DNA of 64,000 nucleotides, taken from contig JABIFY010000020.1 of NCBI GenBank assembly GCA_018650465.1, positions 124,001 through 188,000 of the forward strand. The letters are read 5' to 3'. Position 1 is the first letter of the stretch. The number at the start of each line of letters is the position of its first letter. The notes under the pieces are model-generated. The model did not search any database. It saw only the letters and a list, made by a program, of their open reading frames with translations, and was not told the DNA's origin. Made by a program: the position numbers and the translations under genes. The stretch is from Alphaproteobacteria bacterium (GTDB lineage: Bacteria; Pseudomonadota; Alphaproteobacteria; UBA2966). Of the stretch, positions 25,251 to 34,673 are shown one piece after another.

Positions 25251-26906
25251 ATGACAGAACAGAGTTACGATTACATTATTGTTGGTGGTGGGTCTGCGGG
25301 TTGCACGTTGGCCAACCGGTTGTCGGCAGACCCCGATACAAAGGTCTTGTTGTTGGAGGCTGGGCCTAAGGATCGCACCTGGAAAATCCACATGCCCGCA
25401 GCCCTGACCTATAATCTGGCTGACGATAAATATAACTGGTATTACGAAACCGAAGCCCAGTCCGGTATGGATCAGCGGCGTATGTACTGGCCGCGCGGCA
25501 GGGTGCTGGGTGGATCATCGTCGTTAAATGCCATGGTCTATGTGCGGGGTCATGCGTTGGATTATGACGGCTGGGCGGCACAGGGCTTGCCCGGTTGGTC
25601 TTACGCTGATGTCTTGCCCTATTTTCGTAAAGCCGAAACCTGGCAGAACGGCGACAATGACTATCGGGGTGGTGATGGCCCTCTGAATGTCAGCCGCCAG
25701 TTGACGCCAAACCCGCTGTTTAATGCCTTTATCGATGCCGGACAGCAAGCCGGCTATCCCAAAACCCAGGACATGAACGGCTTTCAGCAAGAAGGTGTGG
25801 GCTGGATGGACATGACCATCCATAAAGGTCGGCGCTGGTCTGCGGCGACAGCCTATCTCAAGCCTGCTATGCATCGATCCAATCTGACCGTTGAAACGCG
25901 CGCCCTGGCCACAAAAATAGTTTTCGAAGGCACCAGGGCCGTTGCCATTGAATATGACCAGCGAGGTATTCCCCATCAGGTGCGCGCTGAACGCGAGATC
26001 ATTCTATGCGGTGGGGCGATCAACTCCCCACAATTGCTTATGTTATCGGGCCTGGGTCCTGCTGATCACCTTCAGGAGCACGATATCCCCGTGGTTGCGG
26101 ACCTGTCCGGCGTGGGTCAGAACCTGCAAGACCACCTGGAGCTTTATGTGCAATATGAATGCACAAAGCCGATTACACTATATTCCAGCACAAAACCCTG
26201 GAATCAGGTCATGATCGGGGCCGAATGGTTTATGTTTAATACCGGCCTGGGTGCTTCAGCCCATCTCGAGGCCGGGGGCTTTATCCGCAGTGAGCCAGGT
26301 ATTGAACACCCCAATCTGCAATACCACTTTTTGCCGTCCGTGGTCTGGGATCACGGTCGGATCATGCCCGATCGACATGCTTTTCAGGCTCATATCGGGC
26401 CCATGCGTCCGACCAGTGTGGGGGATTTACGCTTGCAGTCAGCTGATCCACGCCAGCATCCTTTGATTCAACCAAATTATCTGACAACAGAACAGGACCG
26501 CCGGGAAATGCGGGACGCCGTCAAATTGACGCGTGAAATATTTTCCCAAGCCGCCTTCGAGCCTTATCGCGGCAAGGAAATGGCGCCCGGTGAGGGCATC
26601 ACGACGAATGATCAGATTGATGCCTTTGTGCGTCAGAAATCTGACAGCGCCTATCACCCTTCCTGCACCTGCAAAATGGGGGTCGATGAAATGTCTGTCG
26701 TGGATGGCCAGACACGGGTGCATGGCATGGATAATCTGCGCATTGTTGATGCTTCCATCATGCCGAATATCGTTAGTGGAAACCTTAATGCGCCCACCAT
26801 CATGATGGCGGAAAAGGCTGCAGATATGATCCTTGGTAATCCCGCTCTTGCACAGGCTAAAGCTCCTGTTTTTGCAAGTAAAAACTGGCAGGTATCCCAA
26901 AGATAA
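25251..26906 (+). CDS. betA: Choline dehydrogenase (GMC oxidoreductase)
   Basis: 551 residues. The FAD motif IIVGGGSAGCTLANRLS is at residues 9-25; GMC signatures follow in YWPRGRVLGGSSSLNAMVYVRG and ILCGGAINSPQLLMLSG. The catalytic His lies in SAYHPSCTCKMG, and a second conserved Asn/His region is NIVSGNLNAPTIMMAEKAAD. BetA oxidises choline to betaine aldehyde and transfers electrons to the membrane quinone pool. It begins 1 nt after betB, an operon arrangement known in many alphaproteobacteria although betI is absent here. Choline could come from the glycerophosphodiesterase at 39851. A general GMC alcohol dehydrogenase is the alternative, but pairing with betB makes BetA most likely. Confidence 0.92.
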   Translation: MTEQSYDYIIVGGGSAGCTLANRLSADPDTKVLLLEAGPKDRTWKIHMPAALTYNLADDKYNWYYETEAQSGMDQRRMYWPRGRVLGGSSSLNAMVYVRGHALDYDGWAAQGLPGWSYADVLPYFRKAETWQNGDNDYRGGDGPLNVSRQLTPNPLFNAFIDAGQQAGYPKTQDMNGFQQEGVGWMDMTIHKGRRWSAATAYLKPAMHRSNLTVETRALATKIVFEGTRAVAIEYDQRGIPHQVRAEREIILCGGAINSPQLLMLSGLGPADHLQEHDIPVVADLSGVGQNLQDHLELYVQYECTKPITLYSSTKPWNQVMIGAEWFMFNTGLGASAHLEAGGFIRSEPGIEHPNLQYHFLPSVVWDHGRIMPDRHAFQAHIGPMRPTSVGDLRLQSADPRQHPLIQPNYLTTEQDRREMRDAVKLTREIFSQAAFEPYRGKEMAPGEGITTNDQIDAFVRQKSDSAYHPSCTCKMGVDEMSVVDGQTRVHGMDNLRIVDASIMPNIVSGNLNAPTIMMAEKAADMILGNPALAQAKAPVFASKNWQVSQR

Positions 26907-27089
26907 TTCATATTTATTTTGTCATTTTTGGACTCTACCGCAAAAATACTGTTAGACTTCCCGAACAATCAAAATTCAGGGTGTCTTGGTCTCGACAGGG
27001 TTGCGAAACAATCCGCGGATCAGGCAGCCATGGCTTAAGGTATCAGCCCGAAATGATGCCAAATATTCAAGATTGTCTGGGAGGACAAA

Positions 27090-28664
27090 ATGGGTTCAGA
27101 TAAAAAAGACGATAGTATACTTATGTCATCGGCTTCGCGTCGTGGCTTTTTGACAGGTGCGTCAGCGCTGGGTGTGGCTGCTGCTATGGCGCCGTCATCT
27201 GTGATGGCTGCATCACCTAAAAAGGGTGGTCACTTCCGCCTTGGCCTGGGGCATGGATCAACGACCGATTCACTCGATCCTGCGACATTTGAAAACCTGT
27301 ATATGCAGGTTGTTGGCGCGACCTTGCGTAACGGCCTGACCGAAGTTGATCAAAACGGCAATTTGGTACCTGAGCTTGCAGAAAGCTTTCATGCCTCCCC
27401 CGATGGCCGGGTCTGGTCCTTCAAGCTGCGCCAAGGCGTTAAATTCCACAATGGCAAAACCATGGATTCAGGTGACGTCATCGCCTCGATCAATCACCAC
27501 CGTGGCAAGGACAGCAAATCAGCTGCCAAAAAACTGTTGCAGCCGATTATTGAAATGAAGGCAGACGGCCCTAATGCACTGGTCATTACCTTGCAGGATG
27601 GCAATGCCGATTTCCCGTATATCATCAGTGATTATCATATTCCGATTATGCCGAAGATGGGCAATGGCGTGGACTGGAAATCAGGTGTTGGAACCGGCGC
27701 CATGGTGCTGCAGAAATATGAAGCCGGTGTGCGCACGACCATGAAGCGTAACCCGAATTACTTCAAAAAAGGCTTCGGCCATTTTGACAGCGCCGAGGTT
27801 ATTACCATTGCGGATGCAACAGCCCGCACCAATGCCCTGACCACCGGCGAAATTGATGCCATGGACAAGGTGGACCTGAAAACAGCCCATTTGCTCAAGC
27901 GTCGCAAGGGTTTGCGTCTTCTGGAAGCCAGTGGCAACCAGCACTATACCTTTACCATGCGCTGTGACACACCACCGTTTGACAATGTCCATGTACGTCA
28001 GGCTTTGAAGTATTCCATTGACCGCGAAGCCATCATGAAGACTGTTCTCAAAGGCCATGGCGCTATTGGCAACGACCATCCGATTTCAGCCTCCAGCCCG
28101 CAGCATGCCAGTTCTTTGCCGCAAAAATCTTATGACATCGATAAGGCAAAATTCCATTTGAAAAAGGCTGGCATGTCCAGCCTGAAAATCGATCTGTCGG
28201 CTGCTGATTCGGCCTTTGCCGGTTCTGTCGATGCCGCCATTCTGTTCAAAGAGCATGCCCGGCCTGCAGGCATTGATATCAATGTCATCCGCGAGCCAAA
28301 CGATGGCTATTGGTCAAAAGTATGGATGCAAAAGCCTTTCTGTGCAGTGTACTGGGGTGGTCGTCCAACGGCTGACTGGATGTTCTCAACGGCCTATGCC
28401 GCCGATGCGGCATGGAACGACAGCTTCTGGCAGCACCCACATTTCAATGAACTGTTGCTGAAAGCACGGGCTGAACTGGATACAGGCAAACGCAACGCCA
28501 TGTATGCCGAAATGCAGCAAATTGTCAGCGACGAAGGCGGTGTTTTGATCCCCATGTTCGCCAACTATGTCATGGCTATGAGTGACAAGGTGGAGCATGG
28601 CGATGTGGCTGCCAACTGGGCCATGGATGGCTTCAAGGCCATCGAGCGCTGGTGGTTTGGCTAA
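27090..28664 (+). CDS. ABC transporter substrate-binding protein, peptide/nickel (SBP_bac_5) family
   Basis: 524 residues with a twin-arginine-type leader (SRRGFLTGASALGVAAAMAPSSVMA), so it is exported to the periplasm, probably folded. The mature part shows the family-5 solute-binding fold: DSLDPATFENLYMQVV, AESFHASPDGRVWSFKLRQGVKFHNGK, DNVHVRQALKYSIDREAIMK and the C-terminal MYAEMQQIVSDEGGVLIPMF. GGGAGGA precedes the ATG at 27090. It heads a transporter operon with two permeases and a fused ATPase. Relatives bind oligopeptides, opines, nickel or quaternary amines; the betBA and carnitine neighbourhood suggests a trimethylammonium, creatine-like or peptide-linked substrate. Confidence 0.9.
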   Translation: MGSDKKDDSILMSSASRRGFLTGASALGVAAAMAPSSVMAASPKKGGHFRLGLGHGSTTDSLDPATFENLYMQVVGATLRNGLTEVDQNGNLVPELAESFHASPDGRVWSFKLRQGVKFHNGKTMDSGDVIASINHHRGKDSKSAAKKLLQPIIEMKADGPNALVITLQDGNADFPYIISDYHIPIMPKMGNGVDWKSGVGTGAMVLQKYEAGVRTTMKRNPNYFKKGFGHFDSAEVITIADATARTNALTTGEIDAMDKVDLKTAHLLKRRKGLRLLEASGNQHYTFTMRCDTPPFDNVHVRQALKYSIDREAIMKTVLKGHGAIGNDHPISASSPQHASSLPQKSYDIDKAKFHLKKAGMSSLKIDLSAADSAFAGSVDAAILFKEHARPAGIDINVIREPNDGYWSKVWMQKPFCAVYWGGRPTADWMFSTAYAADAAWNDSFWQHPHFNELLLKARAELDTGKRNAMYAEMQQIVSDEGGVLIPMFANYVMAMSDKVEHGDVAANWAMDGFKAIERWWFG

Positions 28665-28692
28665 GAACGGCTGACGGGCGGGTTCGCTCAAG

Positions 28693-29649
28693 ATGCCGCA
28701 ACTGGTGAAAATGGTGGTCCAGCGCTTGGCGCTGGGCCTCCTTACCCTTTTTGTCGTTTCGGTCATCATATTTCTCGGTGTTGAGTTACTGCCGGGAGAT
28801 TTGACGGAAGCGATACTGGGCCAATCGGCAACCCCGGAAACCGTTGCCGCTTTCCGGCGGGAACTTGGCCTCGACCTGCCACCCCATACGCGTTATCTGG
28901 AATGGCTTGGCAATATTTTGCAGGGCGACCTGGGCCGATCATTGGCCAATGGTCGTGAAATTTCCGAACTGATCAGCTGGCGGCTTTACAACACACTTTT
29001 CCTTGCAGCTATCGCGGCCGTAATTGCTGTGCCTCTTGCATTGGTGTTGGGCGTAATGGCGGCTTTGCACCGCAACAGTCTTTTTGATCGCGTCATCAAT
29101 ATCACAACCCTGACATCTATTTCTTTTCCTGAATTTTTTGTTGCTTACATTTTGATTTTGTTTCTTTCGGTGAATGCAGGCTGGTTCCCCAGCATTTCGA
29201 ACGTCGGCTCAGAGATGCCGTTCTGGGATCGCGTTTTCCGATGCATCTTGCCAGCCCTGACCCTGACTCTGGTTGTCGTGGCACACATGATGCGCATGAC
29301 CCGGGCAGCGATTATCAATCTGTTGGCCAGCCCCTATATTGAAATGGCCAATCTCAAAGGCCTGACCCGCACGCGGATCATTGTCCGCCATGCCCTGCCC
29401 AATGCTCTGGCACCAATCATCAATGTAATTGTGATCAACCTGGCATATCTGGTTGTTGGTGTGGTCGTGGTCGAGGTTGTGTTTGTCTATCCTGGCATGG
29501 GGCAATTACTGGTCGACAGTGTGTCCAAACGTGACATTCCTGTCGTGCAGTCCACCAGCATGTTTTTTGCGGGCGCCTTTGTCCTACTGAATTTGCTCGC
29601 CGATATGTTGGCCATTGTGACCAACCCGCGCCTGTTGCATCCAAAATGA
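28693..29649 (+). CDS. ABC transporter permease (DppB-like)
   Basis: 318 residues with about six membrane segments; the first is VQRLALGLLTLFVVSVIIFL near the N-terminus. The DppB/OppB features are the GVELLPGD motif after TM1, RRELGLDLPPHTRYLEWLGNILQGDLGRS, and the cytoplasmic EAA-like loop EMANLKGLTRTRIIVRHALPNAL that docks onto the ATPase. It forms half of the inner-membrane channel with the next gene, 7 nt downstream. It lies 28 nt after the substrate-binding protein in one operon. Confidence 0.93.
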   Translation: MPQLVKMVVQRLALGLLTLFVVSVIIFLGVELLPGDLTEAILGQSATPETVAAFRRELGLDLPPHTRYLEWLGNILQGDLGRSLANGREISELISWRLYNTLFLAAIAAVIAVPLALVLGVMAALHRNSLFDRVINITTLTSISFPEFFVAYILILFLSVNAGWFPSISNVGSEMPFWDRVFRCILPALTLTLVVVAHMMRMTRAAIINLLASPYIEMANLKGLTRTRIIVRHALPNALAPIINVIVINLAYLVVGVVVVEVVFVYPGMGQLLVDSVSKRDIPVVQSTSMFFAGAFVLLNLLADMLAIVTNPRLLHPK

Positions 29650-29656
29650 GGCCGTC

Positions 29657-30490
29657 ATGAAAACCGTCCTCAAACTATTTATGGAAGCCCCGTGGAGCGG
29701 CCGATTTGGATTGCTCGTCATCGCGATTTACATCATGCTGGCTGTTTTCGCACCTGTTCTGACACCCTTTGGTGAATCAGAAATCGTTGCAGATGCGTTT
29801 GAGCCCTGGGGCGGCGCATACCTTCTTGGCACAGATAATCTGGGCCGGGATATGTTCACACGCCTGATATATGGCGGGCGAAATACCATTGGCATCGCCT
29901 TTCTGACAACAATGCTTGCCTTCCTGGTCGGCGGCGTATTGGGATTTGTGGCGGCGGCGATGGGCGGCTGGATTGATCAGCTGCTGGGCCGCCTGGTTGA
30001 TGTCATGATGGCGATCCCGACCCTGATTTTTGCCCTGTTGATCCTGACCATTACGGGGACCTCCATTCCGGTTTTGATTGTTGTAATCGCCCTGTTGGAT
30101 TCCACCCGTGTTTTCCGCCTGGCGCGCGCCGTTGCCATGAATATTGTAGTGATGGACTATGTCGAAGCCGCTAGACTGCGCGGTGAAGGTCTGTGGTGGA
30201 TCATCTGGCGCGAGGTCCTGCCCAACGCCATGCCGCCCCTTGTTGCCGAGTTTGGCCTGCGGTTTTGCTTCGTCTTCTTGTTTATCAGCGCGCTCAGTTT
30301 CTTGGGGTTAGGCATTCAGCCACCGACAGCGGACTGGGGCAGTATGGTGCGTGATAATGCGACACTGATCACATACGGCGATGTGACGCCGTTGCTGCCC
30401 GCTGGTGCAATCGCGTTGCTGACTGTGGCTGTAAACTTTGTCGTCGATTTCTTCCTGCATAAAACAAGTGGACTGCGCGATGAACACTAA
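29657..30490 (+). CDS. ABC transporter permease (DppC-like)
   Basis: 277 residues with five to six membrane spans. DppC/OppC traits are the HLLGTDNLGRDMFTRLIYGGR-like stretch after TM1 (here YLLGTDNLGRDMFTRLIYG), the EAA loop YVEAARLRGEGLWWIIWREVLPN, and LSFLGLGIQPPTADWGSMV near the C-terminus. It pairs with the DppB-like permease. The ATPase gene starts 11 nt before its stop codon, indicating coupled translation. Confidence 0.93.
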   Translation: MKTVLKLFMEAPWSGRFGLLVIAIYIMLAVFAPVLTPFGESEIVADAFEPWGGAYLLGTDNLGRDMFTRLIYGGRNTIGIAFLTTMLAFLVGGVLGFVAAAMGGWIDQLLGRLVDVMMAIPTLIFALLILTITGTSIPVLIVVIALLDSTRVFRLARAVAMNIVVMDYVEAARLRGEGLWWIIWREVLPNAMPPLVAEFGLRFCFVFLFISALSFLGLGIQPPTADWGSMVRDNATLITYGDVTPLLPAGAIALLTVAVNFVVDFFLHKTSGLRDEH

Positions 30491-32111
30491 GGGCGACATC
30501 ATTCTATCCATGCGAGGCCTGCGCATTGAAGGCCAGGCTGATGAGCAATGGCAGGAAATCGTCCACGGGATTGATCTTGATTTGCACCGCGGTGAAGTCA
30601 TGGGCCTTATCGGTGAATCCGGGGCCGGCAAATCAACCATTGGCTTGGCCGCTATGGGTTATGCCAGGCCAGGCTGTCGGATTACGGCTGGCGAAATTAA
30701 TTTTGATGGTATTGATTTACGTACCTCCAGTGAAGATGAATTGCGCGACCTTCGCGGCGTGCGCATATCCTATGTGGCACAAAGTGCGGCAGCGTCTTTC
30801 AATCCGGCCCACCGCCTGATTGACCAGTTTTCGGAAACGCCTGTTCAGCATGGGGTGAAATCCAAGTTCGAAGCGGAAGAAGATGCCCGTGTATTGTTTC
30901 GGCGTCTGAAGTTGCCGTTCCCTGATACCATTGGTAATCGCTATCCCCATCAGGTCTCTGGCGGCCAGTTGCAGCGAGCCATGACCGCCATGGCCATGTC
31001 ATGCCGTCCCGACTTGATCATATTTGATGAACCGACCACGGCTCTGGATGTGACGACCCAGATTGAAGTGCTGGCGGCGATCAAGGATGTGGTCAAGGAA
31101 TTTAACACGGCGGCGATCTATGTCACTCATGACCTGGCCGTCGTGGCCCAGATGGCCGACCGGATTATGGTCTTGCGCCACGGCAACATGATTGAAGAAG
31201 GCAATGCGCGCGACATGCTGGCCAACCCGAAAGATCCTTACACACGGGATTTATTGGCCGTGCGCACTTTTGCCAAGGATGATCTTGATCTCATACCCCA
31301 TGAAACACCTTTGCTGAAGGTGGAGAATGTCACGGCAAGCTATACCGGCGGCGTCAAGGTCTTGCATGACGTCAGTATACAAATACCGCGTGGGCGCACG
31401 GTGGCGGTTGTAGGTGAAAGTGGCAGCGGTAAAAGTACTCTGGCGCGCGCCATCACGGGTCTGTTGCCCCCCGAATCCGGTCGGGTAATGTATGAAGGTG
31501 AGCCCCTGCCTGTGGCGCTGGAACAACGCGGACGCGAACAGTTACGCCGCATGCAAATGATCTATCAGATGCCGGATACGGCTCTGAACCCGCGCCAGCG
31601 CATCCGCGAAATTATTGGCCGCCCGCTCAGCTTCTATCTTGATCTGCACGGCGCAAAAAAAGAGGCCCGTATCCGCGAGTTGCTGGAAATGATCGAGATG
31701 AACCCGGATGAATATATTGATCGTCTGCCGGGGGAATTATCTGGCGGTCAAAAACAACGCATCTGCATTGCCCGCGCTTTGGCCGCTGAGCCTGACCTGA
31801 TCATCTGCGACGAAGTAACCTCGGCCCTTGATCAATTGGTGGCGGAAGAAATTCTCAAACTGCTGCAACGCCTGCAAGACGAAGTGAATGTTTCTTACCT
31901 GTTTATCACCCACGACCTGGCAACCGTGCGGGCCATTGCCGATGATATTGTGGTGATGTTGCAGGGTCGTGTGGTTGAACAAGGACCAAAAGATGAAGTC
32001 CTGACGCCGCCCCACCATGAATATACCGACCTGTTGCTTTCATCAGTGCCTGAAATGGATCCGGATTGGCTGGACCGTTTGCTGGCTGAACGACAGCTCG
32101 CAAAAACCTGA
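30480..32111 (+). CDS. ABC transporter ATPase with two nucleotide-binding domains (DppD-DppF fusion)
   Basis: 543 residues from the ATG at 30480 (MNTKGD), which overlaps the permease end by 11 nt; codons upstream to 30438 are only read-through of the other frame. Two complete ABC domains are present: Walker A GESGAGKSTIG with signature VSGGQLQRAM and Walker B LIIFDEPTTALD in the first half, and Walker A GESGSGKSTLA with signature LSGGQKQRIC and LIICDEVTSALD in the second. The arrangement is that of GsiA/YejF-type fused importer ATPases. One polypeptide therefore energises the two permeases. It closes the transporter genes; a MetE-like gene follows after 16 nt. Confidence 0.93.
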   Translation: MNTKGDIILSMRGLRIEGQADEQWQEIVHGIDLDLHRGEVMGLIGESGAGKSTIGLAAMGYARPGCRITAGEINFDGIDLRTSSEDELRDLRGVRISYVAQSAAASFNPAHRLIDQFSETPVQHGVKSKFEAEEDARVLFRRLKLPFPDTIGNRYPHQVSGGQLQRAMTAMAMSCRPDLIIFDEPTTALDVTTQIEVLAAIKDVVKEFNTAAIYVTHDLAVVAQMADRIMVLRHGNMIEEGNARDMLANPKDPYTRDLLAVRTFAKDDLDLIPHETPLLKVENVTASYTGGVKVLHDVSIQIPRGRTVAVVGESGSGKSTLARAITGLLPPESGRVMYEGEPLPVALEQRGREQLRRMQMIYQMPDTALNPRQRIREIIGRPLSFYLDLHGAKKEARIRELLEMIEMNPDEYIDRLPGELSGGQKQRICIARALAAEPDLIICDEVTSALDQLVAEEILKLLQRLQDEVNVSYLFITHDLATVRAIADDIVVMLQGRVVEQGPKDEVLTPPHHEYTDLLLSSVPEMDPDWLDRLLAERQLAKT

Positions 32112-32127
32112 ACAGTCGGTTAGACCC

Positions 32128-33186
32128 TTGGTTCAGACAACTTGCATTGGCGCCTGGCCCAAACCAGTTTCTCTCGGGGGCGGTGATTGGCAGGAAATTG
32201 AACCTGACGCTGCTGGCACCATTGACAGTGATGCACAGGGATTTTCCTATACCGCAGGCGAAGCCAGAAAATTTGATGAAGGTGTTCTGAACCAAGCCAC
32301 TGCTGAAGCCGTCAGAGACCAGGTTGCATGTGGCATTGATGTGCCAACTGATGGTGAGATGCGTCGGGAAAATTATATTCACTATCACTGCCGTCATTTA
32401 GACGGCATCGATTTTGACAATCTAACATCAAAGATACATCGAAACGGCGCTGCCATCGCCAACTTGCCGACGATAACAAGCGAAGTAAGACCCAAGGGCG
32501 ATCACTTTCTTGATCGAGATTTTGCAATTGCCCAGGCGGCAACCGACAGGCCTGTGAAAATCACGATACCAGGCCCCCTGACAATCATCGATACAACGGC
32601 CAACGAAGCTTACGAAAATGAGCGGGATCTGGCCATGGACCTGGCTGCCGCCCTTAATTTCGAAATCCGGACCTTGGTTGCGGCGGGCTGTCGGTATATC
32701 CAGGTGGACGAACCTGTTTTTGCGCGCCGGGTTGATGACGCATTGAACTTCGGTGTGGAAAGCCTGGCAAAATGTTTTGAAGGAGTGCCTTCAGGTGTCA
32801 CCCGTGTGATGCATATGTGTTGTGGTTATCCTGGCCACCTTGATGACGAGGATTACCCCAAGGCAGATGTCGACAGCTATTTCAAACTGGCGCGGGAGCT
32901 GGATGATTGCGGCGTTGACCAGGTTTCTCTGGAACACGCCCACCGGGCCAATGATCTGTCTTTACTTGAGTTTTTTCAAAAGTCTTCCGTGATATTGGGG
33001 GCCATTGATGTCGCCCGAAGCCGGATCGAGTCGGTTGACGAGGTCAGGATTTTGCTGAAAAGAGCTTTGATGCATATCGACGCAGATCGGCTGATCGCAG
33101 CCCCGGACTGTGGCCTGATCCTTCTGGATCGCGATACCGCCATGGCCAAATTGCGCAACATGTGCGCCGCGGCAAAAACGGTCTAA
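32128..33186 (+). CDS. Short MetE-like (cobalamin-independent methionine synthase C-terminal domain / core-MetE) methyltransferase
   Basis: 352 residues if it starts at the TTG at 32128, placing TTCIGAWPKP at the N-terminus as in relatives. It covers only the catalytic C-terminal barrel of MetE and lacks the N-terminal half. The zinc-ligand set is visible: His and Cys in MHMCCGYPGH, the Glu after VDQVSLEHA, and Cys in PDCGL near the C-terminus. IQVDEPVFA is the conserved Asp/Glu motif. Such core-MetE proteins methylate homocysteine or other thiols from donors other than polyglutamyl methyl-THF, some from methyl-corrinoids. Beside a corrinoid pathway it may route betaine-derived methyl groups to methionine. 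The start codon is uncertain; it overlaps the convergent carnitine dehydrogenase by 4 nt. Confidence 0.82.
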   Translation: MVQTTCIGAWPKPVSLGGGDWQEIEPDAAGTIDSDAQGFSYTAGEARKFDEGVLNQATAEAVRDQVACGIDVPTDGEMRRENYIHYHCRHLDGIDFDNLTSKIHRNGAAIANLPTITSEVRPKGDHFLDRDFAIAQAATDRPVKITIPGPLTIIDTTANEAYENERDLAMDLAAALNFEIRTLVAAGCRYIQVDEPVFARRVDDALNFGVESLAKCFEGVPSGVTRVMHMCCGYPGHLDDEDYPKADVDSYFKLARELDDCGVDQVSLEHAHRANDLSLLEFFQKSSVILGAIDVARSRIESVDEVRILLKRALMHIDADRLIAAPDCGLILLDRDTAMAKLRNMCAAAKTV

Positions 33187-34673
33187 CTCTTTGGCTTGAT
33201 GCCCATGCTGCGTCCGGCGTGATCGGGCTTGGCCAGGCTGGCTTGTGCTGTCATTATTTCATCAAGAATTTTCAGAACGGCGGGGTCAGCAGCGCAAGCC
33301 TTGCGAGACCGTCTGCCCACATGCAGCAGCATTTGTTCTCCTGAGGCCAACACTTCATCGTTGCGGCCATGATGAATGCGGTGGAACAGATGGATGCGTT
33401 TGTCGTCCATAGCCAATAATTGGGTCGTGGTGTAGATCGGCTCAAGACTGGCAACTTCCGCCAGATGCATGATGTGGGTCTCTACGGTAAAATAACTGCC
33501 CGTGGCTTCAAGATAATCCGAATCAATACCGATATGGCGGGTAAAGCCATCCGAGGCATCGCCAAAGACCTGCAGATAGCGGCTTTCGGTCATGTGGTTG
33601 TTGTAATCAACCCAGTCCGGCTGCACGACGGTTTCATACAGTCGCAGGGGCTTACTGTAGTCAGGGCTTCCTGATTCTGCCGGGTGGGCACGGGAATATA
33701 GATCGGCTTCAAACCGGGCCAGTTCGGCACCAGCCCCCACGTCATGTACCTTCAAGGCTTGCAAGGTCGAGACCAGGCAATCGTCACGCAGGCGCTCCAT
33801 GTCCCGGAAATCCCCGCCTTTGGCTTGCGCATCAGACTGATCTGCAATCTTGTCGAGCAAGGCTTCATCAAGGTCCGGCACATCCATCAGTTTGGTCCAG
33901 GGCCACTTAAGGGAAGGTCCAAACTGTTCCATGAAGTGACGCATGCCGCCCTCGCCACCGGCGATGCGATAGGTCATGAAAGTACCCATCTGGGCCCAGC
34001 GCAGACCCGCCCCCAAGCGCACGGCCTCGTCGATTTCCTCGACCGTGGCCACATCATCTTTGACCAGCCACAGAGCTTCTCGCCACAAGGCCTCCATCAA
34101 TCGATCCGCGATAAAGCCATCAATTTCCTTGCGCACGATCAGGGGGCGCATGCCAATGGAATTGTAAAAGCTTTGTGCCCGTTCGATGTCTGATGGATCG
34201 GTTTGACCACCGCCACAAATTTCCACCAGAGGTAACAGGTACACCGGATTAAAAGGATGGCCGATCATGAAGCGTGCAGGATGTTTCATATCGGTTTGCA
34301 ATTCGCTGGGCAGCAAACCAGAGGACGAAGAACAGATCAGCGCATCATTTGGCGCATGTGTTTCGATCTCGGCTAAAACTGATTTTTTAAGATCGATACG
34401 TTCTGGCACACTTTCCTGAATGAAACCTGCATCCCTGACAGCTTCGGCCAGGTTGGTCGTGAAAGTCAGCTTGCCCTTTGTTGGACGAGGGGCCAGCGTC
34501 AGTTTCGCCAAAGCCCTGTCCGCATTTTCGATAACTTCGTCCAGTTGGCGTTGGGCTTCAGGGTTGGGATCGAAGACATGCACATCAATACCGTTCCACA
34601 ATAGCCGTGCAGCCCAGCCCGCCCCGATGACACCGCTGCCAATGCAGGCTGCTTTCGATATCATCTCAGTCAT
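33183..34673 (-). CDS. L-carnitine dehydrogenase fused to a betainyl-CoA thioesterase domain
   Basis: 496 residues. The first ~310 are a 3-hydroxyacyl-CoA dehydrogenase-like domain (NAD loop CIGSGVIGAGWAARLL, FIQESVPERIDLK, SSSSGLLPSEL, IGHPFNPVYLLPLVEICGG). The C-terminal ~150 residues are a hotdog thioesterase (ETVVQPDWVDYNNHMTESRYL). This is the architecture of bacterial carnitine 3-dehydrogenases: carnitine is oxidised to 3-dehydrocarnitine and, after cleavage by the neighbouring BKACE enzyme, betainyl-CoA is hydrolysed to glycine betaine and CoA. Its start overlaps the BKACE stop by 4 nt, so the two activities are co-translated. A plain 3-hydroxybutyryl-CoA dehydrogenase is unlikely given the fusion and context. 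Confidence 0.92.
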   Translation of the reverse strand: MTEMISKAACIGSGVIGAGWAARLLWNGIDVHVFDPNPEAQRQLDEVIENADRALAKLTLAPRPTKGKLTFTTNLAEAVRDAGFIQESVPERIDLKKSVLAEIETHAPNDALICSSSSGLLPSELQTDMKHPARFMIGHPFNPVYLLPLVEICGGGQTDPSDIERAQSFYNSIGMRPLIVRKEIDGFIADRLMEALWREALWLVKDDVATVEEIDEAVRLGAGLRWAQMGTFMTYRIAGGEGGMRHFMEQFGPSLKWPWTKLMDVPDLDEALLDKIADQSDAQAKGGDFRDMERLRDDCLVSTLQALKVHDVGAGAELARFEADLYSRAHPAESGSPDYSKPLRLYETVVQPDWVDYNNHMTESRYLQVFGDASDGFTRHIGIDSDYLEATGSYFTVETHIMHLAEVASLEPIYTTTQLLAMDDKRIHLFHRIHHGRNDEVLASGEQMLLHVGRRSRKACAADPAVLKILDEIMTAQASLAKPDHAGRSMGIKPKS

